Below, in pieces: positions 17,879 through 28,200 of a DNA stretch of 64,000 nucleotides. This stretch comes from Desulfogranum japonicum DSM 18378 (GTDB taxonomy: Bacteria > Desulfobacterota > Desulfobulbia > Desulfobulbales > Desulfobulbaceae). The translations under genes were made by a program, and so were the position numbers. Positions within the stretch are counted from its first letter, which is position 1. The number at the start of each line of letters is the position of its first letter. The stretch is from assembly GCF_000429945.1 (NCBI RefSeq), contig NZ_AUCV01000034.1, positions 1 through 64,000 of the forward strand, given 5' to 3'. The notes under the pieces are model-generated. The model was not told the origin of the DNA. It searched no databases and was given only the letters and a program-made list of their open reading frames with translations.

Positions 17879-18688
17879 TCAGCTCATAAAATAATGTAAA
17901 AAGCCCAATGCCGAAACGACATAACAATAATAGCCAAACCAATGGAGTTGCCCACGGCGTACAAAGCGCATCAGACAAAGTATAGCCAGGTAACCGGATA
18001 CAATAGAAGCGATGGTGCCAATGCCCAGTGCAACAACCTGCTCTCGGGCCGGTGGAACTGCAATCAGATCACTCAGCTTGAGTACCCCTGCTCCCAGTAT
18101 GGCGGGAATCGACATAATAAAAGAAAACCGTGCAGCTGTTTCCCTTTGAACCCCAAGCAGCATACCTGTAAAAATGGTTGACCCACTTCTGGAAAGCCCC
18201 GGTAAAATAGCTATTGCCTGCGCACACCCTATAACCACTGAGCGAGGAGCATTTATTTGCACATCACGGTCCTTTATCCTGCGGGTAAGCAGCATAATGG
18301 TTCCGGTAACAGCCAGCATTCCATAGGTTATTAGAATGTTGTCAAAGATGGCATCAATTGAGTCCTTGAGAAACAGGCCGACAATCACCGCCGGAATAGT
18401 CGCTATCACAATGTATATATCCCACATGAAAGCCCTTCGCAATTGCGGATCCGATCTTCTTGTCTCCGGTGAAACAAAAAGTGCCCTGAGCATCAAAAGA
18501 ATATCTTTATAAAAGGCGATGAGGACAGCCAATAGAGTGCCCAGATGTAAAAAGACTTCAAAAGCTATCCCCAATTCATGAAAATTAAGGATCTCTGAGC
18601 CAATGACCAGATGCCCGGAACTGGAGATAGGAAGAAATTCTGTAAGCCCCTGAACTACACCCAAAATTATAGCTTTTATGATTTCCAT
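17879..18688 (-). CDS. uppP: Undecaprenyl-diphosphatase
   Basis: A 269-residue integral membrane phosphatase (BacA family) that recycles undecaprenyl pyrophosphate for peptidoglycan and surface polysaccharide synthesis. The first signature GLTEFLPISSSGHL is at ~15-28 and the second, ILPGLSRSGST, at ~160-170; both carry catalytic residues. Length and hydrophobicity fit the family. Confidence 0.96.
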   Translation of the reverse strand: MEIIKAIILGVVQGLTEFLPISSSGHLVIGSEILNFHELGIAFEVFLHLGTLLAVLIAFYKDILLMLRALFVSPETRRSDPQLRRAFMWDIYIVIATIPAVIVGLFLKDSIDAIFDNILITYGMLAVTGTIMLLTRRIKDRDVQINAPRSVVIGCAQAIAILPGLSRSGSTIFTGMLLGVQRETAARFSFIMSIPAILGAGVLKLSDLIAVPPAREQVVALGIGTIASIVSGYLAILCLMRFVRRGQLHWFGYYCYVVSALGFLHYFMS

Positions 18689-18699
18689 GGATATCCAGA

Positions 18700-18733
18700 C
18701 AAAAAAAAGCGGGGCGATGAATCACCGACCCGC
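18700..18733 (-). terminator. Rho-independent terminator
   Basis: Read on the minus strand: a GC-rich stem (GCGGG...CCCGC with inner pairs) followed by eight T. It ends transcription from the small periplasmic protein gene at 18851-19051 and separates it from uppP. Confidence 0.8.
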
Positions 18734-18850
18734 AAAATATTTCTCATAAGAGAATGAGTACTCGTTCCGTGCCTCGAAAAACTACCTGATTGGGTATTGA
18801 GTTATCTCAAAGAACAATGCAGGTTTCGCGTTCAAGAGCAGACACGAAAA

Positions 18851-19051
18851 TTAGCAACCTTCGATAGCTTTTTTCTTGCTTGCTTTTACTTTTACTTCAT
18901 CACCAGCGCTCAGTTTGTCAGCCTTTTCGCAGGTCATGGTAACTTTATCGCCTTCAACACTATCAACAGTGCATTTGACTGAAGCAGCAAACGCAACACC
19001 GGCACTTACTACAAACGCAGCAACCATAACAGCAGATACGACTTTTTTCAT
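18851..19051 (-). CDS. Small periplasmic protein, 66 residues
   Basis: It starts with a clear signal peptide (MKKVV...hydrophobic...AFAA, cleavage near residue 22-23). The mature ~44 residues hold three cysteines and the pattern VDSVEGDKVTMTCEKADKL, which looks like a small beta-barrel strand repeat, then a lysine-rich end. AAGGAG precedes the ATG. It resembles small exported proteins seen in Desulfobacterota; some of similar shape lie in selenite/tellurite reduction operons, but no other such gene is near, so no function is assigned. Confidence 0.75.
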   Translation of the reverse strand: MKKVVSAVMVAAFVVSAGVAFAASVKCTVDSVEGDKVTMTCEKADKLSAGDEVKVKASKKKAIEGC

Positions 19052-19174
19052 AATGATCTCCTTATTGATATGTAATATTGGCTTATTGCCCTGTACCTCT
19101 TAGGATGCGAAGGTACGCAATTACAGACTTCTTGTCAACCATAATCCCAGGCTTTCGAGGGATTATCGAAAAAG

Positions 19175-19672
19175 TTAAAGAACTGATTTAATATCTTTTT
19201 TTAACAAACCAATGGGGATATAGCCAGGATATGTTTTTACAACTTCTCCTTTCTTGTTCACCAGGAAGGATGTGGGAATTGCCGCAACACCGCCAAATTT
19301 ACTGGCAGTTGCTTTATCAGCCATCAATACGGGGTATGGTATCTGTTCCTGTTCAACCAGCCGGGCAACCACATCGGCACCAGATTCGTCAACAGACAAG
19401 CCGACCACAGTAAAGCCCTGGGAGGCATACTCGCCGTGTACACTTTTCAACACGGGAATTTCCATTCTGCATGGAGTGCACCAGGTGGCAAAAAAGGTGA
19501 TCAACATAGCTTTTCCAGCAAAATCGGCACTTCTCACAGTTTTACCTTCAGAAACAGAAGATAGTGTAAAAGAGGGCATCGTCACACCGGCAGAAACAGG
19601 TGACCTGATGCAGGCCGTAAACACAATGACCATGAACAAACTGAGAACGAGGTATTTTACATTCCTAACCAT
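19175..19672 (-). CDS. TlpA/ResA-type thiol-disulfide oxidoreductase
   Basis: A 165-residue thioredoxin-fold protein. The N-terminus is a signal sequence ending in FTAC, which could be a lipobox or a plain signal anchor. The redox site WCTPC is at ~61-65, followed by the family's GxTVVGLSVDE strand and the cis-Pro segment IPTSFLV. It probably reduces disulfides in the periplasm, for example apocytochrome c haem sites, which fits the cytochrome assembly gene 3 kb away, though they are not in one operon. Confidence 0.9.
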   Translation of the reverse strand: MVRNVKYLVLSLFMVIVFTACIRSPVSAGVTMPSFTLSSVSEGKTVRSADFAGKAMLITFFATWCTPCRMEIPVLKSVHGEYASQGFTVVGLSVDESGADVVARLVEQEQIPYPVLMADKATASKFGGVAAIPTSFLVNKKGEVVKTYPGYIPIGLLKKDIKSVL

Positions 19673-19956
19673 GAAATCGTATCAATCAGTAAAAATTGTA
19701 CTTCAGACCAGTGCAGCCCGTTGACGATACAAAAAATTGAACCTGAGAGGATCTTGCACAGCAACAGCTCACCACGTATTATATGCTGTGATATCAATGA
19801 ACTCAACACTCATTGATATCAGTCCCACCTAACATACATCTTTTGCAGGGGGAATAACGAGGTGTATTTTAACAGAAAAGAGAGTGTGACAAAAGAACAA
19901 TGTTGCAATTTGAATTACGATTCCGTAATCGAGTCCATTTCATCTCCTGTATGAAC

Positions 19957-20310
19957 TCAAGCTTTGGTATTCAACAACTGTCCCATCATCTCATCAACCG
20001 TCTCGATAGTTTTAAGGTTAGCACTATAGGTATGTTTATTCATAATCATTTCAGGCATTTCTTCACCAAGGTCAACGTTGGACTTTTCAACCATCTCCTG
20101 ACCATTATTGGTTTCTTCAATCTGATAAGACCCGGGTGTGTTAACTTTCTCAAAATTTGCCTTTACCCCCTGGGGCGCCCTTTCGCTGAGTATGACTCTC
20201 CCTTTTTTAAAGCCATCACTATTCAGATTGGCTACATTATTAGCATTATTTTCCACCTTGGTTCCAACAGCCTGCAGGCCGGACAGTGCACTATTTAGTC
20301 CTGATATCAT
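19957..20310 (-). CDS. Flagellar basal-body rod/hook-like protein (FlgC-type), stand-alone
   Basis: A 117-residue protein. The N-terminal ISGLNSALSGLQAVG and NNVANLNSDGFKK match the rod-protein signature (ANNxANxNTxGFK). The C-terminal helix SANLKTIETVDEMMGQLLN matches the closing helix of FlgB/FlgC/FlgG proteins. Between them the sequence is short, so this is a minimal rod-like protein. No other flagellar gene is in the window. The ATG at 20310 is chosen because GGAGGAG lies just upstream; longer versions lack a site. Confidence 0.82.
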   Translation of the reverse strand: MISGLNSALSGLQAVGTKVENNANNVANLNSDGFKKGRVILSERAPQGVKANFEKVNTPGSYQIEETNNGQEMVEKSNVDLGEEMPEMIMNKHTYSANLKTIETVDEMMGQLLNTKA

Positions 20311-20487
20311 ATTTCTCCTCCATACGAATAGCATATAACAAAACACATGCAAATTACCAGCCATATACGAGATGTTTTGTCAAGCCAGCCAAAATCTATT
20401 GCGCCTTTTACCGCGAATGATTAGAAAGGTATGCGCTGTTATGGTAAAGGAAGCTACCATAGCATACAGGGATGTTCCGCTAATCAT

Positions 20488-21504
20488 ATGAAAAGCCTTA
20501 ACCATGCCCCCTCACGAGCCATGCAATTCTTCACTTCTTGTATTATGTTGATCAGTCTCGCCCTCTTTCCATTCACCTCTTCCAACGCTGAAGTGGTCGA
20601 TAAAAGTGTGGCTGTGGTAAATAACGATATTATAACAATGTCAGAGGTTAATGAACTAGGTCAGCCTATGTTTCAGAAAGCCGCGACCGAAGTACCTTCG
20701 GAGCAGCTGCCCACAGTGATGGCACAAATCAGACAGAATGTTATTCAAAAGCTTATCGACCGTAAACTTCTTGTTCAAGAGGCTGCACGCCTCAATATCA
20801 GTGTATCTGACGCTGAAGTAAACAATGCCATAGAAAGAATCATTTCACGAAACAGGGTTTCCAGAGACCAGTTCCTTGAAGACCTGAAAGATATCGGCAT
20901 GGACGAAACCCAGTACAGGGAAGATCTTAAAGAACAGATCCTTTCGTCCAAATTGGTTGGATACGAGGTACGATCCAAAATAATCATCCCGGAAGAAAAG
21001 ATTATTGATTATTACGACGAACACTACACGGAACATCTTCAGGACGATGGTTATTATATCCTTCAGATAGGTACGGAAACAAGTAAATCCGATGGTCTGC
21101 ATGGTGATGCGGCTAAACAAGAGGCTAGAAAAAGAATAAAGAAAATACATGACCTTGCACTTCAAGGAAAAGACTTTAAAGAACTTGCTAAGCGTTATTC
21201 CGAACTCCCATCAGCAGATGACGGAGGAGACCTGGGTACATTTCAGGAAAAGGAAATGGCTCCCTTTATGAAAAAGGCGGTGGTAGGCTTGAAACCGGGA
21301 GCAATCAGTTCCGTTGTAGAGTCCCCTTCCGGGTACCAATTTTTCACGACACTCTCTTCAAAAGAAGGTAAAATCATATCCAAAGTTCCCTACGATTCTG
21401 TTAAGGATGAAATACGGGATATTCTATACGACCAGGAACTGCAATCCCAATTTGAGCAGTGGTTTAAAGACATAAAGGAAAAAGCTTACATCAGAATCCT
21501 GTAA
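20488..21504 (+). CDS. surA: SurA-like periplasmic peptidyl-prolyl isomerase
   Basis: A ~338-residue secreted chaperone. After a signal peptide (hydrophobic core ~13-30, cut before AEVVDK) come the SurA N-terminal chaperone domain (VAVVNNDIITMSEV, LIDRKLLVQEA) and one parvulin domain (~185-300) with GGDLGTF and SGYQFF. Canonical SurA has two parvulin domains; this has one. It folds outer membrane proteins. The ATG at 20488 is chosen ahead of the signal; the upstream extension lacks a site. rodZ-like and recO genes follow closely. Confidence 0.9.
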   Translation: MKSLNHAPSRAMQFFTSCIMLISLALFPFTSSNAEVVDKSVAVVNNDIITMSEVNELGQPMFQKAATEVPSEQLPTVMAQIRQNVIQKLIDRKLLVQEAARLNISVSDAEVNNAIERIISRNRVSRDQFLEDLKDIGMDETQYREDLKEQILSSKLVGYEVRSKIIIPEEKIIDYYDEHYTEHLQDDGYYILQIGTETSKSDGLHGDAAKQEARKRIKKIHDLALQGKDFKELAKRYSELPSADDGGDLGTFQEKEMAPFMKKAVVGLKPGAISSVVESPSGYQFFTTLSSKEGKIISKVPYDSVKDEIRDILYDQELQSQFEQWFKDIKEKAYIRIL

Positions 21505-21508
21505 ATAC

Positions 21509-22315
21509 ATGATTAAAGATACCATGCGGGGACAAGAAAAAACAACCGGAGAGCCCTCGGTGCCGCAAAGCATTGGACAACGGCTTCAAAGGGTACGCGA
21601 AGAAAAAGGGATCAGTTACGAACAGGTTTCCCAAGACACCAAAATTTCCATTGGAAACCTGAAATCCATGGAAAATAACGCGTATCAAAAACTTCCAGCT
21701 GACACCTTCACCAAAGGCTTGCTGGCACTTTACGCTGAATACCTCGGTCTTGATGGTCCGGAGATGGCAATCAAATTTCTTCAGCAGCGCAATGCAGAAG
21801 GTAAAAATCCTGTGCAGACTCCGAAGGAAACTTTTCGAGACTCGCAAACCCTTTCAGCAAAACGACTGGCTGAGCCCAGCCACATCCCTTCGTCAACAGT
21901 GGCAGTTATCATACTCTGCTTGATCGTTTTATCCTTTACAGCGTTTTGTCTTTACACGGGCTGGAATCCATTTAACTTCATTACGGACAAGACTAAAACT
22001 CTTTCTTCAACCGTTTTAGAAACTATCCAGCCAACCCAGGAGCCCAAACCCGAAGTGGTGGAGGCAGAGTCACTGCAGCTTGAAGCAGCCTTTCACCTGG
22101 ATAGCCCTGTTGAGGTTACCATAGATAACCAGACTCCTGTAAAAGAACTGTATACAAAGGGAACAAAAGCAATATGGAACGCAAAGCATGAAATTCTTGT
22201 TGTCTTTCCACATCCAGACAGTGCTGAAATAGTGCTCAATGGCTCCCCCCATCACTTTCCAAGCCAACAGAATAATTCCTACCCTCTCCATATACAGACT
22301 TTTCGACCTGAATAA
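21509..22315 (+). CDS. RodZ-like helix-turn-helix membrane protein
   Basis: A 268-residue protein: an Xre-type helix-turn-helix at ~22-85 (IGQRLQRVREEKGISYEQV...ISIGNLKSME), a single membrane segment at ~130-153, and a C-terminal periplasmic beta domain (DUF4115-like). This is the layout of RodZ, which links MreB to the cell wall elongation machinery. It starts 5 bases after surA and its stop overlaps recO (TAATG), so the three form one transcript. Confidence 0.85.
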   Translation: MIKDTMRGQEKTTGEPSVPQSIGQRLQRVREEKGISYEQVSQDTKISIGNLKSMENNAYQKLPADTFTKGLLALYAEYLGLDGPEMAIKFLQQRNAEGKNPVQTPKETFRDSQTLSAKRLAEPSHIPSSTVAVIILCLIVLSFTAFCLYTGWNPFNFITDKTKTLSSTVLETIQPTQEPKPEVVEAESLQLEAAFHLDSPVEVTIDNQTPVKELYTKGTKAIWNAKHEILVVFPHPDSAEIVLNGSPHHFPSQQNNSYPLHIQTFRPE

Positions 22316-23091
22316 TGCAAACATGCACAACCTGCTGTTTTGTACTCAAAACCACTGATCACGGTGAATCAGACAAAATCATTACATGTTTTTGCAGAGA
22401 TCGTGGAAAAATAGCAGGTATAGCCAAGGGAGCAAAACGAAGCAAGCAAAGATTCGTCAACAAACTTGAACCGTTCACTAAATTGAATATCGTCTATTCT
22501 CAGCCAAGGAAAGGCACACTCTTGTTTTTCAGTGAAGCCGAGCTAGTCCAGGCCTATCTTCCGCTACGACAGTTTTATGAGCGCTACCTGGCCGCCTCTT
22601 TCATCACGGAACTCATTCTCAAATTCACAAGAGAAAATGACAGTGATGAAGGTATTTTCGCTCTTCTTGACTGGGCATTTTCTACTCTGACAACAGAAGA
22701 AAAGCCACTGAAAGTGGTTGCCCTTTTTCACGTACGCTTCATGGGTTTACTAGGATATCAGCCGGAATTGAAGCGCTGCTTCACTTGCGGACAACCTGTT
22801 CGGAACGGCCAGACCTATCGCTTACAGCCAAGTGGGGGAGCCATAACCTGCTCCACATGCACACCTTATTCACGGGGATACGATGAGGCACAAATCTCTG
22901 TACAAACGCTGAAATTTCTCCACCTTGCCCAGGAAGTACAGTTAGGGCGTCTTAATCGCCTCAAAATGCCAGCCTCAGCCATCCAGCAGACTATTGAAAC
23001 GTTACATCGTTTTTCACTTCACCTTTTACAGCAGGATATAACAGGGTGGAAGGGGTTAAAATCGCTGTTTCCCTTGCTTCATGACAGGTGA
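22315..23091 (+). CDS. recO: DNA repair protein RecO
   Basis: A 258-residue recombination mediator that loads RecA with RecR on SSB-coated DNA. The N-terminal OB fold is at ~1-80 (HGESDKIITCF, GAKRSKQR), followed by a helical domain. A four-cysteine zinc site is at CFTCGQ and ITCSTC. Length is normal. It is coupled to the rodZ-like gene by TAATG. Confidence 0.94.
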   Translation: MQTCTTCCFVLKTTDHGESDKIITCFCRDRGKIAGIAKGAKRSKQRFVNKLEPFTKLNIVYSQPRKGTLLFFSEAELVQAYLPLRQFYERYLAASFITELILKFTRENDSDEGIFALLDWAFSTLTTEEKPLKVVALFHVRFMGLLGYQPELKRCFTCGQPVRNGQTYRLQPSGGAITCSTCTPYSRGYDEAQISVQTLKFLHLAQEVQLGRLNRLKMPASAIQQTIETLHRFSLHLLQQDITGWKGLKSLFPLLHDR

Positions 23092-23249
23092 TATTACTTA
23101 CAAATATGTTATCAACGGCAGGTCATACAGTGGAATAAAGTCACCAGATCTGCATAGGCGGCACACTCCATCTTATTCGCCAGGATGCGGAGAAAACCAA
23201 AAGTTACATGCCATACAACCTGTTGCTGAAAATTTCCCCATGTCCGATA

Positions 23250-24995
23250 TTATGTATGGAACAATATGGCTGGATCAAATCCTATAATAACTGCCCCCCA
23301 ATGCCTGCCATCAACGTAGACAGGCAACGAAAGGTCATTGAGGATTTCGCCTGTATCTCTCTTAACAGTCTGCAACAACATAGGCTGCGTATGTGTACAT
23401 CGTCTCTTTTCGGTTTTAGTGGTGAAGATAATACGCTGATGCCTGCTATTGGCTACATCATGGGTAAAGTTTCCAGTTAGTGGTTTGGAAAAAGCTGCAT
23501 GATGCGCAGGCAGGTAACCGTTTTTATCAATCGCAAGAAAATACGCCACTCCTTCTATTTCCGAACGGGCCTTATCAAAATGAGGCTGCATCCTTTTCTC
23601 AAATTCCTTGGTGTAGGAAGTCAAAAACTTAGGGGGGTTAGTGTTAGGAATCTCCTTGTAATTCGTATCAAAAACAGACACTCCAGAATCTTTCAGCGCC
23701 TGGATCTCCTGCTGGAAAAATATTTTCTTTTCCTTTGCATAGGTAATCATCTGATCAAAAGGGCCACTACCTGTTCTAAAAGTAGCTACCATTTCAAGCA
23801 TTCTTTCAGTTTCGCTGCTTAAGGTTTCTGCCGAGAGTTCGGAAGTATGCATATCCTCAGCAATATCTTGACTCAGCAGGTTGATTCCACCAACTTTTTC
23901 AGTTACCTCTGTATTATTGGTGGACAATTCTTCGATGGCTGCAGCAATTTTAATAAACTGCTGATTCGCATCCTCGAAGTCACTTATCATGGTGTGAAAA
24001 TTCTCCGATGTCTGCGTGATTGTTGAACTGGTCTGCTCTGCAAAAGTGCTTATTTCTGCAGTTTCACGCTGAGTTTTTTCCACTATTGATATCATGGACT
24101 TTACGCTGGACGTGATTTCCTCGGTGGCAGGACCAATACTTCTGGCGAGCTCACGAACCTCTTCTGCAACGACAGCAAATCCTTTTCCATGCTCAGCGGC
24201 ACGTGCTGCTTCAATGGTGGCATTGAGAGAAAGCAAGTTAGTTTGCTCTGCAATATCGTTAATAATCGACACGGACTGCAAGATAGCCTGGGCACTTTTT
24301 CCAAGCTCATGTACAGTGACACGGAATGATTCAACAGATGTATTTATCTGCTGAGACTTATCAGCTGCAGCCATCAACTCCTGATAAGAATTTTGAGCGA
24401 GTTCTAAATTTTCAGAAGTTCTTCCAGAGACATATTGGGCAGATTCAGACACTTCAGCAATGGCAGTATCAGCCTCAACGCTGGCAGAAGATACCACGGA
24501 AGAAAGTTCACTTTGTTCAGCAGTTTTTTGAGTAGTATCGATAATTGACGTTGTTACCTTAGCGCAATCTATAGCTATATCTATTCCGATTCTGCGTAAC
24601 TCTTCGACCAAATGACGCATCGCATCAAGAAATTCATCATATTTGCGTTGGATGTCTCCGGTAAGCTGGGAACTCGTTTTCAAAGAGGAGGGTGACAAAT
24701 CAATCTCACCGTCTTTCAGACTGGCAAAAATAGACTCTACTTCAGTCAGAGTACACTGCATGGCATCTTTCAACGCTTTCGCAAAAAAAATACCTGACAC
24801 AACTAACAGGCAGAAAAGCAGGCCAGCAAGAACCTTCAATATCCCCGCTATACCTGGCAAAAATATGGCACCCAGCAACAGCGCAATACATATTCCCATT
24901 CCCAGCAAGAGTGAGGTGACACAACCATTTACGAGCGTATAGTATGAAGGAAATAAACGAGAAATCAAACGAACTGGAAATGAAGACTTTATCAT
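23250..24995 (-). CDS. Methyl-accepting chemotaxis protein with C-terminal sensor-like domain
   Basis: A 581-residue chemoreceptor. Two closely spaced membrane helices lie at ~20-75 with almost no periplasmic loop, and no HAMP domain is recognisable. The signalling hairpin tip is [32 protein letters not shown]. Beyond the coiled coil, the last ~140 residues form a separate domain seen in some MCPs, with [30 protein letters not shown] and HWGAVIIG. It therefore probably senses a cytoplasmic cue. The ATG at 24995 is chosen because AGGAGG is 7 bases upstream. Confidence 0.92.
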   Translation of the reverse strand: MIKSSFPVRLISRLFPSYYTLVNGCVTSLLLGMGICIALLLGAIFLPGIAGILKVLAGLLFCLLVVSGIFFAKALKDAMQCTLTEVESIFASLKDGEIDLSPSSLKTSSQLTGDIQRKYDEFLDAMRHLVEELRRIGIDIAIDCAKVTTSIIDTTQKTAEQSELSSVVSSASVEADTAIAEVSESAQYVSGRTSENLELAQNSYQELMAAADKSQQINTSVESFRVTVHELGKSAQAILQSVSIINDIAEQTNLLSLNATIEAARAAEHGKGFAVVAEEVRELARSIGPATEEITSSVKSMISIVEKTQRETAEISTFAEQTSSTITQTSENFHTMISDFEDANQQFIKIAAAIEELSTNNTEVTEKVGGINLLSQDIAEDMHTSELSAETLSSETERMLEMVATFRTGSGPFDQMITYAKEKKIFFQQEIQALKDSGVSVFDTNYKEIPNTNPPKFLTSYTKEFEKRMQPHFDKARSEIEGVAYFLAIDKNGYLPAHHAAFSKPLTGNFTHDVANSRHQRIIFTTKTEKRRCTHTQPMLLQTVKRDTGEILNDLSLPVYVDGRHWGAVIIGFDPAILFHT

Positions 24996-25292
24996 AACTC
25001 GACCTCCTGCCTGCGCGAAAGGGAAAGACCCTCTCAAAAAGCAACTGAAAACTTCCATTACTGCCAAATACCCTTACTTCATAGTATCGCAATGAAGAAG
25101 CCTCAAGAAGGGAAAAAAACGACATTCTGAAATAATTACCAGTTCTTTACCACTGTGTGACAGCCTGGGGGGAAACGTAAGCGTATAGATAAAACCCCGT
25201 GATGAGTTGCAAAAAAAATAGAGTAACAGAATAGACAGCAACCATTTTCTTTTGACCGGACTCTCAAGCCCGGTCAAAATGAACAATGCGGC

Positions 25293-28200
25293 TCAACTAC
25301 TCCGTATCAGTTCCAGTAATTCCTCAGCACTGATGCGGGCGCTGACATCGGTTCCTTCAAGGAGTGAATTGGCAAGATCCCTTTTCTCCTGATGAAGCCG
25401 AACGATTTTTTCTTCAATGGTTCCAGCCGTCACCAGGCGATATACAGTTACAGGACGTTTTTGACCTATTCGGTGGGCACGGTCAGCAGCTTGATCCTCT
25501 ACAGCAGGATTCCACCAGGGATCCATGTGAATAACGTAGTCTGCAGCAGTCAAATTCAGACCCAGACCACCGGCCTTCAGACTGATCAGGAAAAGATCGC
25601 CATCTCCAGCCTGAAAACTTTCCACCTGACGCTGACGCTCCTTGGCCGGAGTTGTTCCATCCAAATATTTGTACGCTATCTTTTTTTCATCGAGAAATGC
25701 CCGAATAAGAGCTAAATGCCCTGTAAACTGGCTAAATACCAATGCTTTATGCCTGCTTTCAAGCAATTCTTCAACAACTTCGGCAAAAACCTGCAGCTTA
25801 GTCGATGGAATTTTCACATTTTCATTGATCAGTTTGGGGTTACAACATGCCCGTCGTAATCGCATAATTTCAGCCAGAATACGCAAATGCCTGCCGCTCT
25901 TTTCTGCACTGCCTTCAATATTTTCAATGGCCTGCTGACGAAGCGCCTCATAAAACTGCAATTCTTCAGGCTGCATTTCCACCCTGAGGGTAATTTCAGT
26001 ACGTGGCGGCAATTCATCAAGAACTTGGGATTTAATTCTCCGAAGCATGAACGGACGAATCAATTTCTTAAGGGATTTCCTGGCATCTCGATCATGATAT
26101 TTTTCAATAGGAATTCCAAAACGACTGTTAAACTGTTTGTATGTACCGAGCAATCCGGGATTAATGAAACTGAATAAATTCCAGAGTTCACCTAAATGGT
26201 TCTCTATAGGTGTACCTGTCGTAATCAATTTAAACTTGGCCTTAAGCTGCATGGCAGCTCTGGACCGCTTGGTTGCAGCATTTTTAATTGCCTGTGCTTC
26301 ATCAAGCACCACCGACTGCCAGGATACCTGCTTCAATAATTCTATTTCCTGTTGCAACAGCGTATAGCTGGTGATCAGCAAATCGAATTTACCCAAATCC
26401 TTGATGGTCTCTTCCCGGTTCTGCCCACTAAAAAAATGAATATTAAAAGTAGGGGCAAACCGATTGATTTCGGTTTCCCAGTTCATACAAACAGATGTTG
26501 GAGCTATGACCAAGGTGGGCCCCTGGTCTGCAAGGCTCAGAATAACAGTGGTTGCCTGCAAGGTTTTGCCAAGTCCCATATCATCTGCAAGACAGGCTCC
26601 GATACCTAAATGGGCCAATCTACTCATCCACACAAATCCCTCATTCTGGTAATCGCGCAATTCAGCTTTCAGGGTAGAGGGCACCTGAGGCACAAATTCC
26701 TGGGAGTCGGTAATTCGCTGGATCTGGCTTCTCCAGCCATCATCGGCTGAAGTTTTGGCCTGATGGGTAAGATCTTCCAACGCTATTGCAGCAAGAGGGT
26801 GAATACCAATCTCGCCAGGCTCTTTCTGGGAGGTATCCCCGTATAAAATTAACTCTTCGAGCCTGTTACGAAACTCTTGGGTAAGTGCCAAAAACTGACC
26901 GTCACCCAGTGGAATAAAACGGCTTTTGGCCTCAATCATCCGTTCTAAAAGAGTTTTCAGCTCTATAACCTCATCCTGGTCAACTTCCAGTTGCCCAGAC
27001 AGTGCAAACCAATCCTGTTGGCTGGTCCGTATATTGAGATTCAACTGATTGACACCAACCTGCCGACGCACAGCAAGTTTTTCACCCTCCGGCCATTCCA
27101 GTACTATCCGGTCGCGTATTGCTTCTATCTCCAGCAACACCTGCAGACATTCTTCAGGATCCAGCAGATGCCATTCCCGCTGATTTTCCTGCTCAAGGTC
27201 AATAGCCAAGTCAAGCATAGGGCAGCTTTCTTCAATCTCCCTTGCCTTTTTTTCTTCCAACAGGAGATTTCTACGAGTCTGCAATCTTTTCCCTTCGATC
27301 TCAGCCATGACATTGGCCACGCCGTCCCCTGGTTTGAGATACGGACCGTCTGTTGCAAACGGTCGCACAAACATTTCCAGACGAAATCCGCTACCATAAG
27401 GGATGATATGTATGTGTATTTTGGGATCACTCTCAACAAATTCAACCTGCTTTTCTTCTCCCAAAACATCAATGGCGGAGTGCACAGTCATAAATGATGC
27501 AATATTACCAATGGCATCAAGTACTTTTTTACTGGCCTCCATAGGGACATAGAGGCCTTTTTCACCTGTTATGGCAGCGACTTTACGATGATCATCGTTG
27601 ATTTCAATGATCCGGAAGCGTGTAGGGGTTTCCTTCCATACCGCAATTTTACCTTCACCTATCTCCTGGGTAAAATGGATAAAAAGTGAATCACCTTTTT
27701 GTTCAACAACCAGTTCCGGCTCGCCAGCTACGAGTTCAACCGGGATTTGAGGTGATTTTTCCAAGAATACCGAAGGGTGTCCAACAATGAGTGGCAGTGC
27801 TTTCTCATAATCAAAATCACACCCCCCATTTTTCGCTGTGGGTTCTGCAACCTGGTGTATGGTTGAGCAAACCCGTTTATCCTGACTGGTGAGATATTCG
27901 AAATCTTCAGCTATAGCCAGCCTGTTCAGGGCTACGGTGCGTCCTTTTGTCCAGCCCCCTGACGATGTACGTTTTTGCTCTTTGGGCAATAGAGACAGAT
28001 GATTATCTTCATAATGAACAAACCATGCCAGACGGACATCCTGATCTGTCTCACGTTCATGACTGGTCAAACGAATCAACTCATCCAGACTCTTTTTCCA
28101 GGAATCATGGGGCTGCAGTATATGAGTGAGGGTACGACAACCGATGGATTGAGCCATTGCTTGGGCTTCCTCACCCCTTGCCGCGTGTTTATCATCAACG

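Noticed and set aside
19142-19167. ATAATCCC/GGGATTAT hairpin after the TlpA-like gene
   Set aside because: As an intrinsic terminator it lacks a T run on either strand; too weak to call.
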